A stretch of 64,000 nt of DNA. It comes from CAZWBR01 sp964632305 (GTDB lineage Bacteria; Bacteroidota; Bacteroidia; Bacteroidales; Prolixibacteraceae). Below the pieces are notes generated by a model that saw only the letters and a program-made list of their open reading frames with translations, made no database searches and was not told the origin of the DNA. Positions 9,138 to 18,546 of the stretch are shown piece by piece; position 1 is the stretch's first letter; every line of letters begins with the position of its first letter. Position numbers and translations under genes: made by a program. The stretch spans positions 1 through 64,000 of the forward strand of contig CAZWBR010000017.1 of NCBI GenBank assembly GCA_964632305.1. The letters are read 5' to 3'.

Positions 9138-10247
9138 CTAGATCAATTTAAAGACCTTCCCCGGCAACCCTTTCACCAAACCGGAAAATTCCAGCTCAAG
9201 CAATACCGGTGAAACATGGCTCATCGGCAAACCCGTCTTAATACAAATCATATCAATAGCCATACCTCCTTCCTTTCCCAACAAATCGACAATAATCTGT
9301 TGCTCAGGACTCAGATCTGCAAACAACCTCGGCTGCACCGCGTCGGGCTGGCTCTTCCCCTTTTTCCAATTCATCACATATTCCAAATCATCGACCCCTT
9401 CCATCAATGCAGCCCGGTTCGATTTTATCAGGAAATGACACCCTTCCGAATAAAGATCCCCAATCCTTCCCGGAAAGGCAAATACATCGCGGTTATAGGA
9501 ATTGGCAATCTCAGCCGTGATCAGCGCACCTCCCTTTCGGGCCGATTCCACCACGATCGTCGCGTCCGCTAATCCCGCGATAATGCGGTTACGGCGAATA
9601 AAATTCTTCTGATCAATAACCGTGTTGCTTAAAAAATCGGTCACCAATCCTCCCTGATGCTCAACCATCTCCCTGGCTGAAGCCATATGCAGTCCCGGAT
9701 AAACGGTCTCTAATCCGTGAGCTAAAACCCCCACAGTGGGTATTCCATACTTCAAGGCGGCCCGGTGGGCATGAATGTCGATTCCATAGGCTAACCCGCT
9801 TACAATCAAAACCGGGTAGCCCCGCTCAGCCAAAGCTGAAATAAACTGATCAACACAATGCTTCCCGTAATCGGTGGCTTTTCGGGTCCCCACCACGCTG
9901 ATGACTTTGGCGATATTCAGATCAGGCTTCCCTTTGACAAAAAGAACGACCGGGGCATCATTGCATGACCTTAACCGGTCAGGATAATCGCGATCCAAAT
10001 AAAACAGGGCCGAAAGACCATTCTTCCCGACAAAATCAACCTCTGATTCCGCCTTTTTAAGTACCTCCGATTGGATAATATTTTTCGCCAGTATGCTCCC
10101 TATCCCGGGTATTTGGCGTAAGACATTCTCCTTCTCCCTGAAAACCTGCTCAGCGCTCCCGCAATAAGCGATCACGGTCTTGGCATTGACACATCCAATT
10201 CCCGGAATCAGCGAGATGGCAATCTTGTATAACAGGTTATCTTCCAT
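9138..10247 (-). CDS. dprA: DNA-processing protein DprA
   Basis: Cytoplasmic DprA/Smf protein that loads RecA on incoming single-stranded DNA in transformable bacteria. It is 369 aa. An N-terminal helix-hairpin-helix (PGIGCVNAKTVI and PGIGSILAKNI) is followed by the Rossmann-like core with VVGTRKATDYG and SGLAYGIDIHAHRAAL. The C-terminus is a winged-helix domain (about residues 305-369). The gene starts 41 nt after the DUF4249 lipoprotein gene and may be cotranscribed with it. DprA is near universal, so it does not by itself show competence. Confidence 0.95.
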   Translation of the reverse strand: MEDNLLYKIAISLIPGIGCVNAKTVIAYCGSAEQVFREKENVLRQIPGIGSILAKNIIQSEVLKKAESEVDFVGKNGLSALFYLDRDYPDRLRSCNDAPVVLFVKGKPDLNIAKVISVVGTRKATDYGKHCVDQFISALAERGYPVLIVSGLAYGIDIHAHRAALKYGIPTVGVLAHGLETVYPGLHMASAREMVEHQGGLVTDFLSNTVIDQKNFIRRNRIIAGLADATIVVESARKGGALITAEIANSYNRDVFAFPGRIGDLYSEGCHFLIKSNRAALMEGVDDLEYVMNWKKGKSQPDAVQPRLFADLSPEQQIIVDLLGKEGGMAIDMICIKTGLPMSHVSPVLLELEFSGLVKGLPGKVFKLI

Positions 10248-10288
10248 AATCTAAGGATTCCACGAATGCCTTGTTCAGACTCTTCTTC

Positions 10289-11080
10289 CTATTTGGCCGA
10301 ACGAACCTTCGGGACTACGGTTTCATAGGTAGTCACACTCCAGACTCCAAAATAGCCTAATGCCCCGCCCGAGAGGTTCGTTGGAGGATTGCCCGGAGCC
10401 TGCGAGTTTACATTTTGCTGAACCGTCTCCCCCAACGCCTTTAAATACCTCCATGCACTATGCTCCATATTGTAAAGCTCAACCCTCAGAGTATCCCCGG
10501 GCGAAAAATCACGATAGTAAAAAGGCGCCCACAGGCGTTGACCATCATAAAAAGCATCGCTCATCATATAATAATCATCCGGGACATATCTCTTGTTCCG
10601 GAATAGTCTCAACCGGTAATAATTATCAAAATTGGGAGGATCGGTAAACTCAACAAAAACATTGAGACTGTCGCTGCTGAAGATCGATTCCCGGTAATAG
10701 ACCGTATCAATCTTAACCGGCGCCGGCAACATGGCGGAAGCCTGGTAAACTTCCCCGCCGGTAATGACCTGAAGCTGATATTCATTCCCTGGAATACCCT
10801 GCGTATTGGCGGTCACATATAATCCGGGACCCTTTTTGAACAGCTTCTCCCGATTTGTCCCGCTACTCAGGATCACCACCGCTTCGTTTACCGCATCCGG
10901 CTCACTCTGGTCAAAATAAGACTGGCTGTTGGTGAGCCGTACCCAGAAAGGCCCCTCCCCGTTGGTAATCACCGACTCGATCACCACATTCGGGGCGGCA
11001 TCCTTCAACTCCACTTCCACAACCTCCTCACAGGCCGATAAAAGAAAGATACTTAACAGCAAATAGAACCATCGCATCAT
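10289..11080 (-). CDS. DUF4249 family lipoprotein
   Basis: 263-aa probable outer-membrane lipoprotein. The signal peptide ends in the lipobox LLSAC (Cys16), followed by EEVVEVELKDAAPNVVIES, the hallmark start of DUF4249. Members of this family are usually encoded next to a TonB-dependent receptor in Bacteroidota; here there is none nearby, so it is an orphan copy. It is preceded by the terminator of the RRM gene and followed closely by dprA. Confidence 0.85.
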   Translation of the reverse strand: MMRWFYLLLSIFLLSACEEVVEVELKDAAPNVVIESVITNGEGPFWVRLTNSQSYFDQSEPDAVNEAVVILSSGTNREKLFKKGPGLYVTANTQGIPGNEYQLQVITGGEVYQASAMLPAPVKIDTVYYRESIFSSDSLNVFVEFTDPPNFDNYYRLRLFRNKRYVPDDYYMMSDAFYDGQRLWAPFYYRDFSPGDTLRVELYNMEHSAWRYLKALGETVQQNVNSQAPGNPPTNLSGGALGYFGVWSVTTYETVVPKVRSAK

Positions 11081-11103
11081 CTGATATTTTAACTATCAAT
11101 CAA

Positions 11104-11127
11104 CAAAAAAGCGGGAAGACCCGCTTT
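11104..11127 (-). terminator. Terminator of the RRM protein gene
   Basis: On the minus strand AAAGCGGG pairs with CCCGCTTT across a four-base loop (arms 11108-11115 and 11120-11127), followed by a T run. It begins 5 nt after the RRM stop codon. Confidence 0.75.
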
Positions 11128-11131
11128 CTGT

Positions 11132-11554
11132 TTAATATCTCCGGTCGTCACCCCGGTCTCCGTAACTCCTTCGCTGGTCTCCCTCTCCCCGACCTGAATC
11201 ACGTCTTGGATAGGGTTTGTGACCATATTCCCTCTGTCCGCCACCCGAGTAAGGAGAACCACCTCCTCGCTGGCCACCACGGTCATAGCTCCTGCGCTGC
11301 TGAGTCTGCTGTTCCTTGGGTTGCGACTCTTTTACTGCTATTGTACTGCCTTGAAATTCCGAATCATTCAGTTGGCTTATTGCTTCCAATGCTTCCGATT
11401 CATTGGCCATCTCAACAAAACCGTATCGTTTTGAATGACCCGTCTCTTTGTCAAAAATGACTTTTACAGATTTAACATCACCATAATGTGAAAAAAGATT
11501 CTGAAGATCCTCGCTGGTTGTTTCGGGGTTTAACTTCGCTACAAAAATGTTCAT
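11132..11554 (-). CDS. RRM-domain RNA-binding protein with Gly/Arg-rich tail
   Basis: 140-aa single RRM protein. RNP2 is IFVAKL (residues 3-8) and RNP1 is KRYGFVEM (about 43-50). The RRM fills residues 1-78. The rest is a low-complexity tail rich in Arg, Gly, Ser and Tyr with RGG-like pieces. Such proteins are abundant in Bacteroidota, where no Hfq is usually found, and may act as RNA chaperones (inference). TAAATTTG on the minus strand (11668-11661) would start a leader of about 100 nt, long enough for post-transcriptional control. Confidence 0.92.
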   Translation of the reverse strand: MNIFVAKLNPETTSEDLQNLFSHYGDVKSVKVIFDKETGHSKRYGFVEMANESEALEAISQLNDSEFQGSTIAVKESQPKEQQTQQRRSYDRGGQRGGGSPYSGGGQREYGHKPYPRRDSGRGEGDQRRSYGDRGDDRRY

Positions 11555-11884
11555 AGTAAAAAAGATTAGAAATTGAAAAAAATACCCCGGATAAGTTAAA
11601 TTTTGGTCAAGTAACTCCGATTAAAAACAGATTTCCCTGAACTTGTTTACAATCCGTTCTCAAATTTACATTAAAAATATTAGAAAGGGTAAATTCTGAC
11701 AATAATCTTTTCTACAAATAGACCCTCTTTCACCGGAAGAAATCCCATCCCGAATTTACTGGATTCAAGACGATTAATTTCTCAATGACCCTAATCTCAT
11801 CAAAAACCCTCCCCCTCTCTTCGTTCTCACTTCTTCCCCCTCCATTTATTCCAACCTATCCCCATTTTAACTACATTTGTTCTC
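11555..11884. other. Divergent intergenic region between the RRM gene and dnaG
   Basis: This 330-bp gap is A/T-rich. It holds the long leader and -7 element of the RRM gene on the minus strand, and the dnaG -7 element TACATTTG (11872-11879) on the plus strand. No open frame or repeat stands out. Confidence 0.6.
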
Positions 11885-13843
11885 ATGATCGATCCAGTAA
11901 CGGTGCAGCGGATTCTCGACGCTGCCGAAATAGTTGATGTTGTAGGTGAATTCGTTACGCTGAAACGGCGCGGAACGACTATGATCGGGCTTTGCCCCTT
12001 CCACAACGAGAAAACCCCTTCTTTCAATGTCTCTCCCGCCAAAGGCATCTATAAATGCTTCGGTTGCGGGAAAGGGGGCTCCCCGGTCAACTTCATCATG
12101 GAACACGAGCACCTCTCCTATACCGAAGCCCTGAAATGGCTCGCTAAAAAATACCATATCGAGGTCCGCGAAAAAGAGGAAAGCCCCGAGGATATCCGCG
12201 AACGCAACGACCGCGAAAGCCAGTTGATCGTCTCCGAATTTGCCCAGAAATTCTTCCGGCAGCAACTGTGGGACTCCAACCAGGGCCGCCTCATCGGATT
12301 AAGCTACTTCCGCGAAAGAGGCTTCCGCGACGACACCATCAAAAAATTCGGACTCGGCTATTGCCCCGACGGCAAAGACCTCTTTACCAACTCGGCCCTC
12401 AAGGAAGGCTACCGCATGGAATATCTCGAGAAGACCGGGCTAACCATCAAACGCGACGATTGGGTCCGCGACCGTTTTGCCGGCCGTGTCATGTTCCCCA
12501 TCACCGGGATCTCCGGTCGGGTGATCGCTTTTGGCGGCAGGACCCTCTCCCAGGATAAGACCATCGCCAAATACCTCAACTCGCCCGAATCGGATATCTA
12601 CCACAAGAGCCGTGTCCTTTACGGTATCTACGAGGCCAAACGCACCATCATACAGGAAGATAAATGCTACCTGGTCGAAGGTTATACCGATGTCATTTCC
12701 ATGCACCAGGCCGGCATCGAGAATGTGGTGGCCTCCTCGGGAACCTCCCTCACCCACGATCAGATCCGACTGATCCGTCGCTTTACCAATAACGTCACCA
12801 TCATCTACGACGGCGACAAGGCCGGCATCAAAGCCTCCATGCGCGGGATCGACATGGTCCTCGAAGAGGGAATCAACGTTAAAGTGCTCCCCCTGCCCGA
12901 CGGCGAAGACCCCGACTCCTTCTCCCGTTCCATGGGCGCCTCGCAACTGGCCGAATATATCCGCCTGAACGAAACCGACTTCATCAAATTCAAAACCAAG
13001 CTACTGCTCTCCGGTACCGAAAACGACCCACTGGCCAGGGCCCGCCTCGTCACCGACATCGTCAGCTCCATCTCGGTCATCCCCGAAGAGATCGTGCGTA
13101 CCGAGTATCTGAAAGAATGCAGTCGCCTGCTCGACGTCCGCGAAGAAGTGCTCTACAACGAGATCCGTAAACTAAAGCTGAAAGGCGACGAGGATAAACA
13201 GAAAAGAACCGAACGCGAAGCGGCTCAACCCAATAAACCCCTCCCGGAATACCTGTCGATGAACCTGGATTCCTCTTCTAAAAATCCATGCGAAAATGAA
13301 GAACGGGAAGTATTACGGATGATGCTGAAATACGGCACCATGAAAATTTTTGAGATCGAAAATGAATCCGACAGCTCCCTCATCCCCGTCTATGTCGCCG
13401 GTTATATCCTGTCGGAACTGGATACCGACCAGTTGAAATCTTCCGATCCGGTCATCGAAGCCATCCTGGATGAATACCGCCAGCACCGCGGCAATCCGTC
13501 TTTCGACGGCGCCCGCCATTTCGTTAACCATCCCAATCCACAGGTCAGCAAGCTGGCCTCCGATATCCTCTCGGAAAAATACTCCTCCAGCCCCTTTTGG
13601 AAATCACGCGGAGGCCATGTCGAAGAGGAACACGACATCCTCCACTACTTGGTCCCCAAGATCCTGCAGGAGTATAAACTGAGGTATGTCAATCATCTGA
13701 ATGCCAAAATAATGGAAGAGATGAAAAAGGTCCCGGCCGATAACTTCGAACGTTTCTGCGAACTGCAGATGCAGTATCAAAAACTGAAGTCTGTGGAAAA
13801 AATCCTGAGCGATCAGTTGGGTAAAAGAGCCGTTAATTTCTGA
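11885..13843 (+). CDS. dnaG: DNA primase
   Basis: Synthesises RNA primers at the replication fork. 652 aa. The zinc-binding domain is the CHC2 type with ligands C37, H40, C58 and C61. The TOPRIM core follows (CYLVEGYTDVISMHQ and YDGDKAGIKA), then a C-terminal helical region for helicase binding. TACATTTG ends only 5 nt before the ATG, so the transcript would be leaderless or nearly so. The codon use from 12100 to 13700 is noticeably C-rich at third positions, as in the next gene. An NAD-dependent epimerase gene follows after 12 nt. Confidence 0.97.
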   Translation: MIDPVTVQRILDAAEIVDVVGEFVTLKRRGTTMIGLCPFHNEKTPSFNVSPAKGIYKCFGCGKGGSPVNFIMEHEHLSYTEALKWLAKKYHIEVREKEESPEDIRERNDRESQLIVSEFAQKFFRQQLWDSNQGRLIGLSYFRERGFRDDTIKKFGLGYCPDGKDLFTNSALKEGYRMEYLEKTGLTIKRDDWVRDRFAGRVMFPITGISGRVIAFGGRTLSQDKTIAKYLNSPESDIYHKSRVLYGIYEAKRTIIQEDKCYLVEGYTDVISMHQAGIENVVASSGTSLTHDQIRLIRRFTNNVTIIYDGDKAGIKASMRGIDMVLEEGINVKVLPLPDGEDPDSFSRSMGASQLAEYIRLNETDFIKFKTKLLLSGTENDPLARARLVTDIVSSISVIPEEIVRTEYLKECSRLLDVREEVLYNEIRKLKLKGDEDKQKRTEREAAQPNKPLPEYLSMNLDSSSKNPCENEEREVLRMMLKYGTMKIFEIENESDSSLIPVYVAGYILSELDTDQLKSSDPVIEAILDEYRQHRGNPSFDGARHFVNHPNPQVSKLASDILSEKYSSSPFWKSRGGHVEEEHDILHYLVPKILQEYKLRYVNHLNAKIMEEMKKVPADNFERFCELQMQYQKLKSVEKILSDQLGKRAVNF

Positions 13844-13855
13844 AAATCAACAACC

Positions 13856-14878
13856 ATGATATTCGTAACCGGTGGAACAGGAATGGTGGGGGCCCGTCTG
13901 CTGCTCGATTTGACCAGCAGGGGCGAGAACGTGAGAGCCCTGAAAAGAGGCTCCTCCGATACCGCTTTTGTCAAAAAATTCTTCTCCTGGTACACCCCCG
14001 ACGCTGAGCAGCTCTTCGCCCGGATCCAGTGGCACGAGGGCGATCTCCTCGATCCCGAAAGCATCCGCCCGGCCCTGAACGAGGTTAAAAGCATCTATCA
14101 TCTCGCGGCTATGGTCTCTTTCGACCCGCGCGACCGGATGAAGATGATCAGCACCAACGTAGAAGGCACGATTAATATTACTGAACTGGCACTGGAAGAA
14201 AAAATCGAACGCTTCTGCCATGTCAGCTCCATAGCCGCCCTGGGAAATGCCGATCCCTCCATCCCGGTCAACGAGTACCATTCCTGGAAAAACGACCGGC
14301 ACCGTTCCGCCTACTCCGAGAGCAAATACCAATCCGAGATGGAAGTGTGGCGGGCTATCTACCAGGGATTGAACGCGGTTATTGTCAACCCCTCCGTGAT
14401 CCTCGGTCCGGGAAACTGGAACAGTGGCAGCCCTCAACTGTTCAGCGCCGTGAAGAAGGGAATGAAATTCTATACCGGCGGCGGATCTGGCTTTGTCGAT
14501 GTAGCCGATGTCTCCAGGGCCATGACCGAACTGATGTTCCATCCCGACTGGGAGAACCTCAAAAATAACCGTTACCTGCTCAACTCCGAAAACATGAGCT
14601 ATTACCAGCTCTTTGGACAGATTGCCGACCAGCTCGGTCAAAAAAGACCCTCCATGCCTGCCGGTAAGTTCCTGCTCGGCGCCGCCTGGCGACTCTCCGC
14701 CTTAACCGCTTTCTTTACCGGGAAACGGCCCGCCATTACACGCGAGACGGCCCGCAGCGCGGCTAACCTCTCCCTGTACGATGGATCTAAAATAACCGAC
14801 GCCATCGGCTTCCGCTATACCCCCATCAGCGAAACCATTGCCTCCGTTGCCGCGATATTCAAAAAAGAGCATCCCTGA
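13856..14878 (+). CDS. NAD(P)-dependent epimerase/dehydratase family protein
   Basis: 340-aa extended short-chain dehydrogenase. The dinucleotide-binding motif is TGGTGMVG at residues 5-12 and the catalytic pair is in SAYSESKYQ (Tyr, then Lys four residues on). HLAAMVSFDPRD is the usual third-strand signature. It resembles dihydroflavonol-4-reductase-like proteins; the substrate is unknown. The gene lies 12 nt after dnaG and is probably cotranscribed with it. Confidence 0.85.
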   Translation: MIFVTGGTGMVGARLLLDLTSRGENVRALKRGSSDTAFVKKFFSWYTPDAEQLFARIQWHEGDLLDPESIRPALNEVKSIYHLAAMVSFDPRDRMKMISTNVEGTINITELALEEKIERFCHVSSIAALGNADPSIPVNEYHSWKNDRHRSAYSESKYQSEMEVWRAIYQGLNAVIVNPSVILGPGNWNSGSPQLFSAVKKGMKFYTGGGSGFVDVADVSRAMTELMFHPDWENLKNNRYLLNSENMSYYQLFGQIADQLGQKRPSMPAGKFLLGAAWRLSALTAFFTGKRPAITRETARSAANLSLYDGSKITDAIGFRYTPISETIASVAAIFKKEHP

Positions 14879-15587
14879 ACAATTCCCCCCGGCACCGCCT
14901 TCAGGTCGGTCTGATAGGCCAACCTTTTCCTTGCCGTCAGATACCCCCTCTGACTGTCCCTCTTTTTATAACCCCAAAGGAACGTGATTTCAACAACCTG
15001 GTCTGGCTTTTTCTCCTCTTCTATAACCCCGAAGGGGTGTGATTTCAATAACCGTGGGCTTCGCCGTGAGCTCAGTCGAACGGTGTAACCCTCGGAAAAC
15101 AAGTTACCTTTAAACGCAACCCTGAAAGGGGTGAACTTTCAATCAGGTTAATTAGCCCGATTCATGCAGCCACTAATTGATTATCCGCCTATCTGCCCGA
15201 CCCATTTACCTGCCGTCAGATACCTGTTCTGACTTCTCCTCTTCTTCAACCCCGAAGGGGTGTGATTTCAATAACCGTGGGCTTCGTCGTGAGCTCAGTC
15301 GAACGGTGTAACCCACGGAAAATATACCACCTATAAACCCAACCCTGAAAGGGGTGAACCTTCAAAAAAACTGATTAACCCAATTTAAAGCAGCCACTAA
15401 ATAGTTATCCGCCTTTGCGCCCAACCTTTTCGTTGCCGTCATCCCGCATAGCTATCGGGAACCAATTGGCTAATACGCTATTTGGCTTTAGCCACATCCC
15501 GGCATTTGATCCAATAAAATAGTTTCCCCCCACGCAACCTTTTCGCCCCTTCATCCATCTGAAAATTGAATTTACTAACTGCTAATC
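14879..15587. repeat. Tandem 223-bp intergenic repeat with hairpin cores
   Basis: This 709-bp gap has no gene. AACCCCGAAGGGGTGTGATT begins at 15025 and again at 15248, and AACCCTGAAAGGGGTGAA begins at 15118 and again at 15341, so the period is exactly 223 bp over two copies. A degenerate third copy starts near 14970. The word TGCCGTCA recurs at about 14933, 15211 and 15434. Each unit contains CCCC/GGGG mini-hairpins and, in the second copy, CCGTGGG...CCCACGG arms (about 15270-15317). Similar hairpin-cored repeats are common between genes in Bacteroidota (from memory). Confidence 0.75.
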
Positions 15588-16349
15588 ATGAAAAACATTA
15601 CCACCACATTGCTCGTAATGCTTCTCATTTTTTCACTGACGACCGCGGCCCAAAAACCGGGCAAGGGTGTCGTTTACCTGAAAAACGGGAGCATCGTCCG
15701 TGGCGCCCTGCTCAGCCAGGATCCCGGCGCACCGGTCAAAATCAAGACCAGCGACAACAACATCTGGGTCTTCGAACGATCGTCGATCGACAGCATCGAC
15801 CAAAAAGCAAAACTATCAGCCCCCTTTCATACCGGCTTCTTTAACCTTACCGAAGGAGGCGTCCTGATCGGGAACAGAGACAACGACTTTAACGCCCCAT
15901 CCACCTTCATGAATGTCTCGGGATGGCAATTCTCCAACGGTCTCGCGGCAGGAGTGGGTCTTGGGGTTGATTTTTTCAGCGAGACCTACCTCCCGGTAGT
16001 GGCCGATTTCAGGTACTACCTCCGCAACCAGGGCATCAAACCGTTTATCTCGGCGCAGGGAGGTTACGCGATAGCCCTTGGCAAAGCCGACAAACAATAT
16101 GTCTATAACTATGCTTCCACCTATTATATCTGGCCCGCACCGGTCGGACAGGCGCTGGATGTCGATGCCCGCGGCGGCTGGCTCGCCAATCCGTCCATCG
16201 GGTTCGTTGCCCCCCTCGGAGAGAACCTCGGTCTGACCCTCAGCGCCGGTTACCGCATCATGCGCCACCGCTACACCCGCGAAGACAACTACAAGCTCGA
16301 CATCGACTATAACCGCCTTTCACTCAAAGTCGGACTGATCTTCAATTAA
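15588..16349 (+). CDS. Secreted protein, probable outer-membrane beta-barrel
   Basis: 253 aa. A cleavable signal peptide ends at about residue 21 (TTAAQ). Next comes VVYLKNGSIVRGALL, a small beta domain often seen in Bacteroidota envelope proteins, and then about 170 residues of alternating amphipathic strands ending in an aromatic residue-rich barrel-like C-terminus (LKVGLIFN). I do not recognise a specific family. It is 20 nt upstream of the LVIVD lipoprotein, so both are likely one operon. Confidence 0.75.
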   Translation: MKNITTTLLVMLLIFSLTTAAQKPGKGVVYLKNGSIVRGALLSQDPGAPVKIKTSDNNIWVFERSSIDSIDQKAKLSAPFHTGFFNLTEGGVLIGNRDNDFNAPSTFMNVSGWQFSNGLAAGVGLGVDFFSETYLPVVADFRYYLRNQGIKPFISAQGGYAIALGKADKQYVYNYASTYYIWPAPVGQALDVDARGGWLANPSIGFVAPLGENLGLTLSAGYRIMRHRYTREDNYKLDIDYNRLSLKVGLIFN

Positions 16350-16369
16350 CCTTTAACCGATTAACAATC

Positions 16370-17662
16370 ATGAAAATGAATAAAAAATATCCGGGCTTAT
16401 TTTCCTTGCTGCTCTTAATAACCCTTCTCTTTAGCGCCTGCGAAGATAAATATACCGAGGAGTACCTCGAGCTCGAACCCGTCTATATGGGCTATAAAGA
16501 ATTCCGCGAAGCGGTAAAGGTCGAACCTTCCCGCGAACTCAAAAAACCGGGAAAGATCTATTTCAAAGACAACTATCTCTTCATCAACGAACAGATGAAA
16601 GGGATCCATATCTACGACAATGCCAATCCGGCCTCTCCCCAATACCTCGGGTTTGTCAATATCCCCGGTAATGTCGATATCGCCATCTACAACAATACCC
16701 TCTATGCCGACAGCTATATCGACCTGGTCGCCATCGATCTCTCCGACATGAACCAGATCAAGGAGATCAGCCGTATCAAGAGTGTCTTCCCATATTCCGT
16801 ACCTACTTACGAAGCAGGTTACCGGCAGGGAAAAATCGATGACACCCAGGGCGTGGTGATCGATTGGACTGTAAAAAAAATACGTAAGGAAGTGGAAGAT
16901 ATCAACTATTATCCCGTTTACCCGATCTATTTCGCCAACAAATTCACGCAGTTTACCTCTGATGCCTTGACCAACGGGGGACGGGAGGGAAGCAGCACAA
17001 CCGGCATTGCCGGCTCGATGGCCCGCTTCGGACTGAACGGATCCAACCTCCTGGCTGTCGATAACAGCACCTATTACAGCTTCGATCTCACCGACGCCCA
17101 AAATCCAACCCTCAAATCAAAATCAGGTATTGGCGGAAATGTCGAAACCATGTTCCTGCTGGGTAATAACATGTTTCTGGGCACGACCACCGGGATGCTG
17201 ATCTACGATATCAGCGACGTCACCAAACCCTATTATGTGGCCAACTTCTGGCACGTCACCGGTTGCGACCCTGTAGTGGTCCAAAACAATAAGGCTTATG
17301 TGACCATCCGCGGCGGTAATAACTGCGGCAGCACGGTCAACCGCCTCGACGTGCTCGACGTGACCTACCTCTTCGCTCCGTCCCTGATCCGCTCCTACAA
17401 CATGGTGAACCCTTACGGACTGGGAATCGACGATGATGTCCTCTTCGTCTGCGACGGTACCGCCGGACTGAAGGTTTACGACGCTTCCGATCCCTACCTG
17501 ATCACCGAAAACCTGATTGCCAAATTTCCCGACATCCACGCCTACGACGTCATCCCGCTGGGAACATCGCTGCTGATGATCGGCGAAGACGGCTTCTATC
17601 AGTACGACTACTCCGATCTGACCAATATCAAACAGATCAGTTCGATTAAAATTAACGAATAA
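16370..17662 (+). CDS. LVIVD-repeat lipoprotein (beta-propeller-like)
   Basis: 430-aa lipoprotein. The signal peptide ends in the lipobox LFSAC near residue 24. The body has LVIVD-type repeats with the pattern hydrophobic-x-[IV]-[YF]-D-[IV]-S-D (IHIYDNANPA, LVAIDLSDMN, MLIYDISDVT, LKVYDASDPY), which predict a propeller. It is the second gene after the putative barrel protein. Ligand and role are unknown; the family is common at the Bacteroidota cell surface. Confidence 0.85.
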   Translation: MKMNKKYPGLFSLLLLITLLFSACEDKYTEEYLELEPVYMGYKEFREAVKVEPSRELKKPGKIYFKDNYLFINEQMKGIHIYDNANPASPQYLGFVNIPGNVDIAIYNNTLYADSYIDLVAIDLSDMNQIKEISRIKSVFPYSVPTYEAGYRQGKIDDTQGVVIDWTVKKIRKEVEDINYYPVYPIYFANKFTQFTSDALTNGGREGSSTTGIAGSMARFGLNGSNLLAVDNSTYYSFDLTDAQNPTLKSKSGIGGNVETMFLLGNNMFLGTTTGMLIYDISDVTKPYYVANFWHVTGCDPVVVQNNKAYVTIRGGNNCGSTVNRLDVLDVTYLFAPSLIRSYNMVNPYGLGIDDDVLFVCDGTAGLKVYDASDPYLITENLIAKFPDIHAYDVIPLGTSLLMIGEDGFYQYDYSDLTNIKQISSIKINE

Positions 17663-17740
17663 AGAACTCCCGCTTCCCGCTACCACTTCGGGAACAATAC
17701 CCCAACAGGTGATGGATGCAGGCAATGATCCCTAAATAAT

Positions 17741-17778
17741 AAAAAACCAGGCCGCGGAAATATACATCTGCGGCCTGG
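17741..17778 (-). terminator. Terminator of the CDGSH protein gene
   Basis: CCAGGCCGC (17747-17755) pairs with GCGGCCTGG (17770-17778). On the minus strand the hairpin is followed by six T, so it terminates the CDGSH gene, which ends 83 bp upstream. Confidence 0.75.
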
Positions 17779-17861
17779 CCTTCGTTTATGCGCATATCCC
17801 ACCCTGCCGCAAAGGAAAAATGCTCCGGCAACAGATGAAAAGTCACCTCAACAAAACAGGA

Positions 17862-18059
17862 TTAGCCCTTGAATCCGATCGTTTTGTGGGTCCCGTCGCA
17901 ATAAGGCTTGTTCTTCGATTGGCCGCAACGGCAAAGATAAATCGCCGTCCCCTCACTCTCCTTCTCCCCATACTGTCCCGCTATCTGTACTGCTCCGGTC
18001 ACTAAAATCGGGCCATTTTCCGTAAAGGTCAACTTGGGTTTTTCCTCTTTCTTTTCCAT
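17862..18059 (-). CDS. CDGSH iron-sulfur domain protein
   Basis: 65-aa protein, start chosen at the ATG at 18059 because the longer frame adds 20 residues with no family resemblance. The 2Fe-2S signature is CRCGQSKNKPYCDGTH: three Cys and one His in the order C-x-C-x8-C-x3-H. This minimal bacterial CDGSH protein probably has a redox or iron-sulfur storage role, which is inferred from the family. Upstream is a 0.9-kb gene-free region; no strong promoter was found. Confidence 0.9.
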   Translation of the reverse strand: MEKKEEKPKLTFTENGPILVTGAVQIAGQYGEKESEGTAIYLCRCGQSKNKPYCDGTHKTIGFKG

Positions 18060-18210
18060 AGTTTCAGATTTGATTGTTTGATTAAACCAACAACCGACAC
18101 GGTATAATTGTTTCATCATTCCGATGCGAAGCGAGGAATCTCTGCATGAATAGTGTTATCCAGACATTGGCGAAAAAGAGGATAAAAAAGGAAATTATAA
18201 CCGGAACGTT

Positions 18211-18330
18211 GTACCTCCGTGCCGTTAGGCACGAAATATTGGTAGAAGAGATTGTACGAAAATGATTCGCCCGCCCCGGACGGGGCGGAACAAATGTATG
18301 AACCATTATTTTCTACCGATGTTTTGCCCT
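18211..18330. repeat. Interspersed element with two GC-rich stems
   Basis: CGTGCC-GTTA-GGCACG (18218-18233) is followed by GAAATATTGGTAGAAG, then CCGCCCC-GGAC-GGGGCGG (18271-18288) followed by AACAAATGTATG. The pattern of a short GC hairpin followed by an AT-rich tail containing ATATT-GGTAGAA is one I recall as recurrent in environmental Bacteroidota intergenic DNA. No coding sense is visible. Confidence 0.55.
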
Positions 18331-18546
18331 TACCGGGGCAATGATCCCAATGTTTCTCAAATTTCAAAAGAGTTTCTGTTAGATGGCGCTCTCCAAGATG
18401 TGTTAACTGATCTATAGGTAAAGGATTACCGTTTTTCAGGGGGAAAGAAAGTGGCGCAATCCCGAATTCACTCCTTTACCCGGGAGGATTCCATATCTCC
18501 CCTTATATCCCGTTTCTTCAAATCAAAGAGGGACCATCGCCGGACT

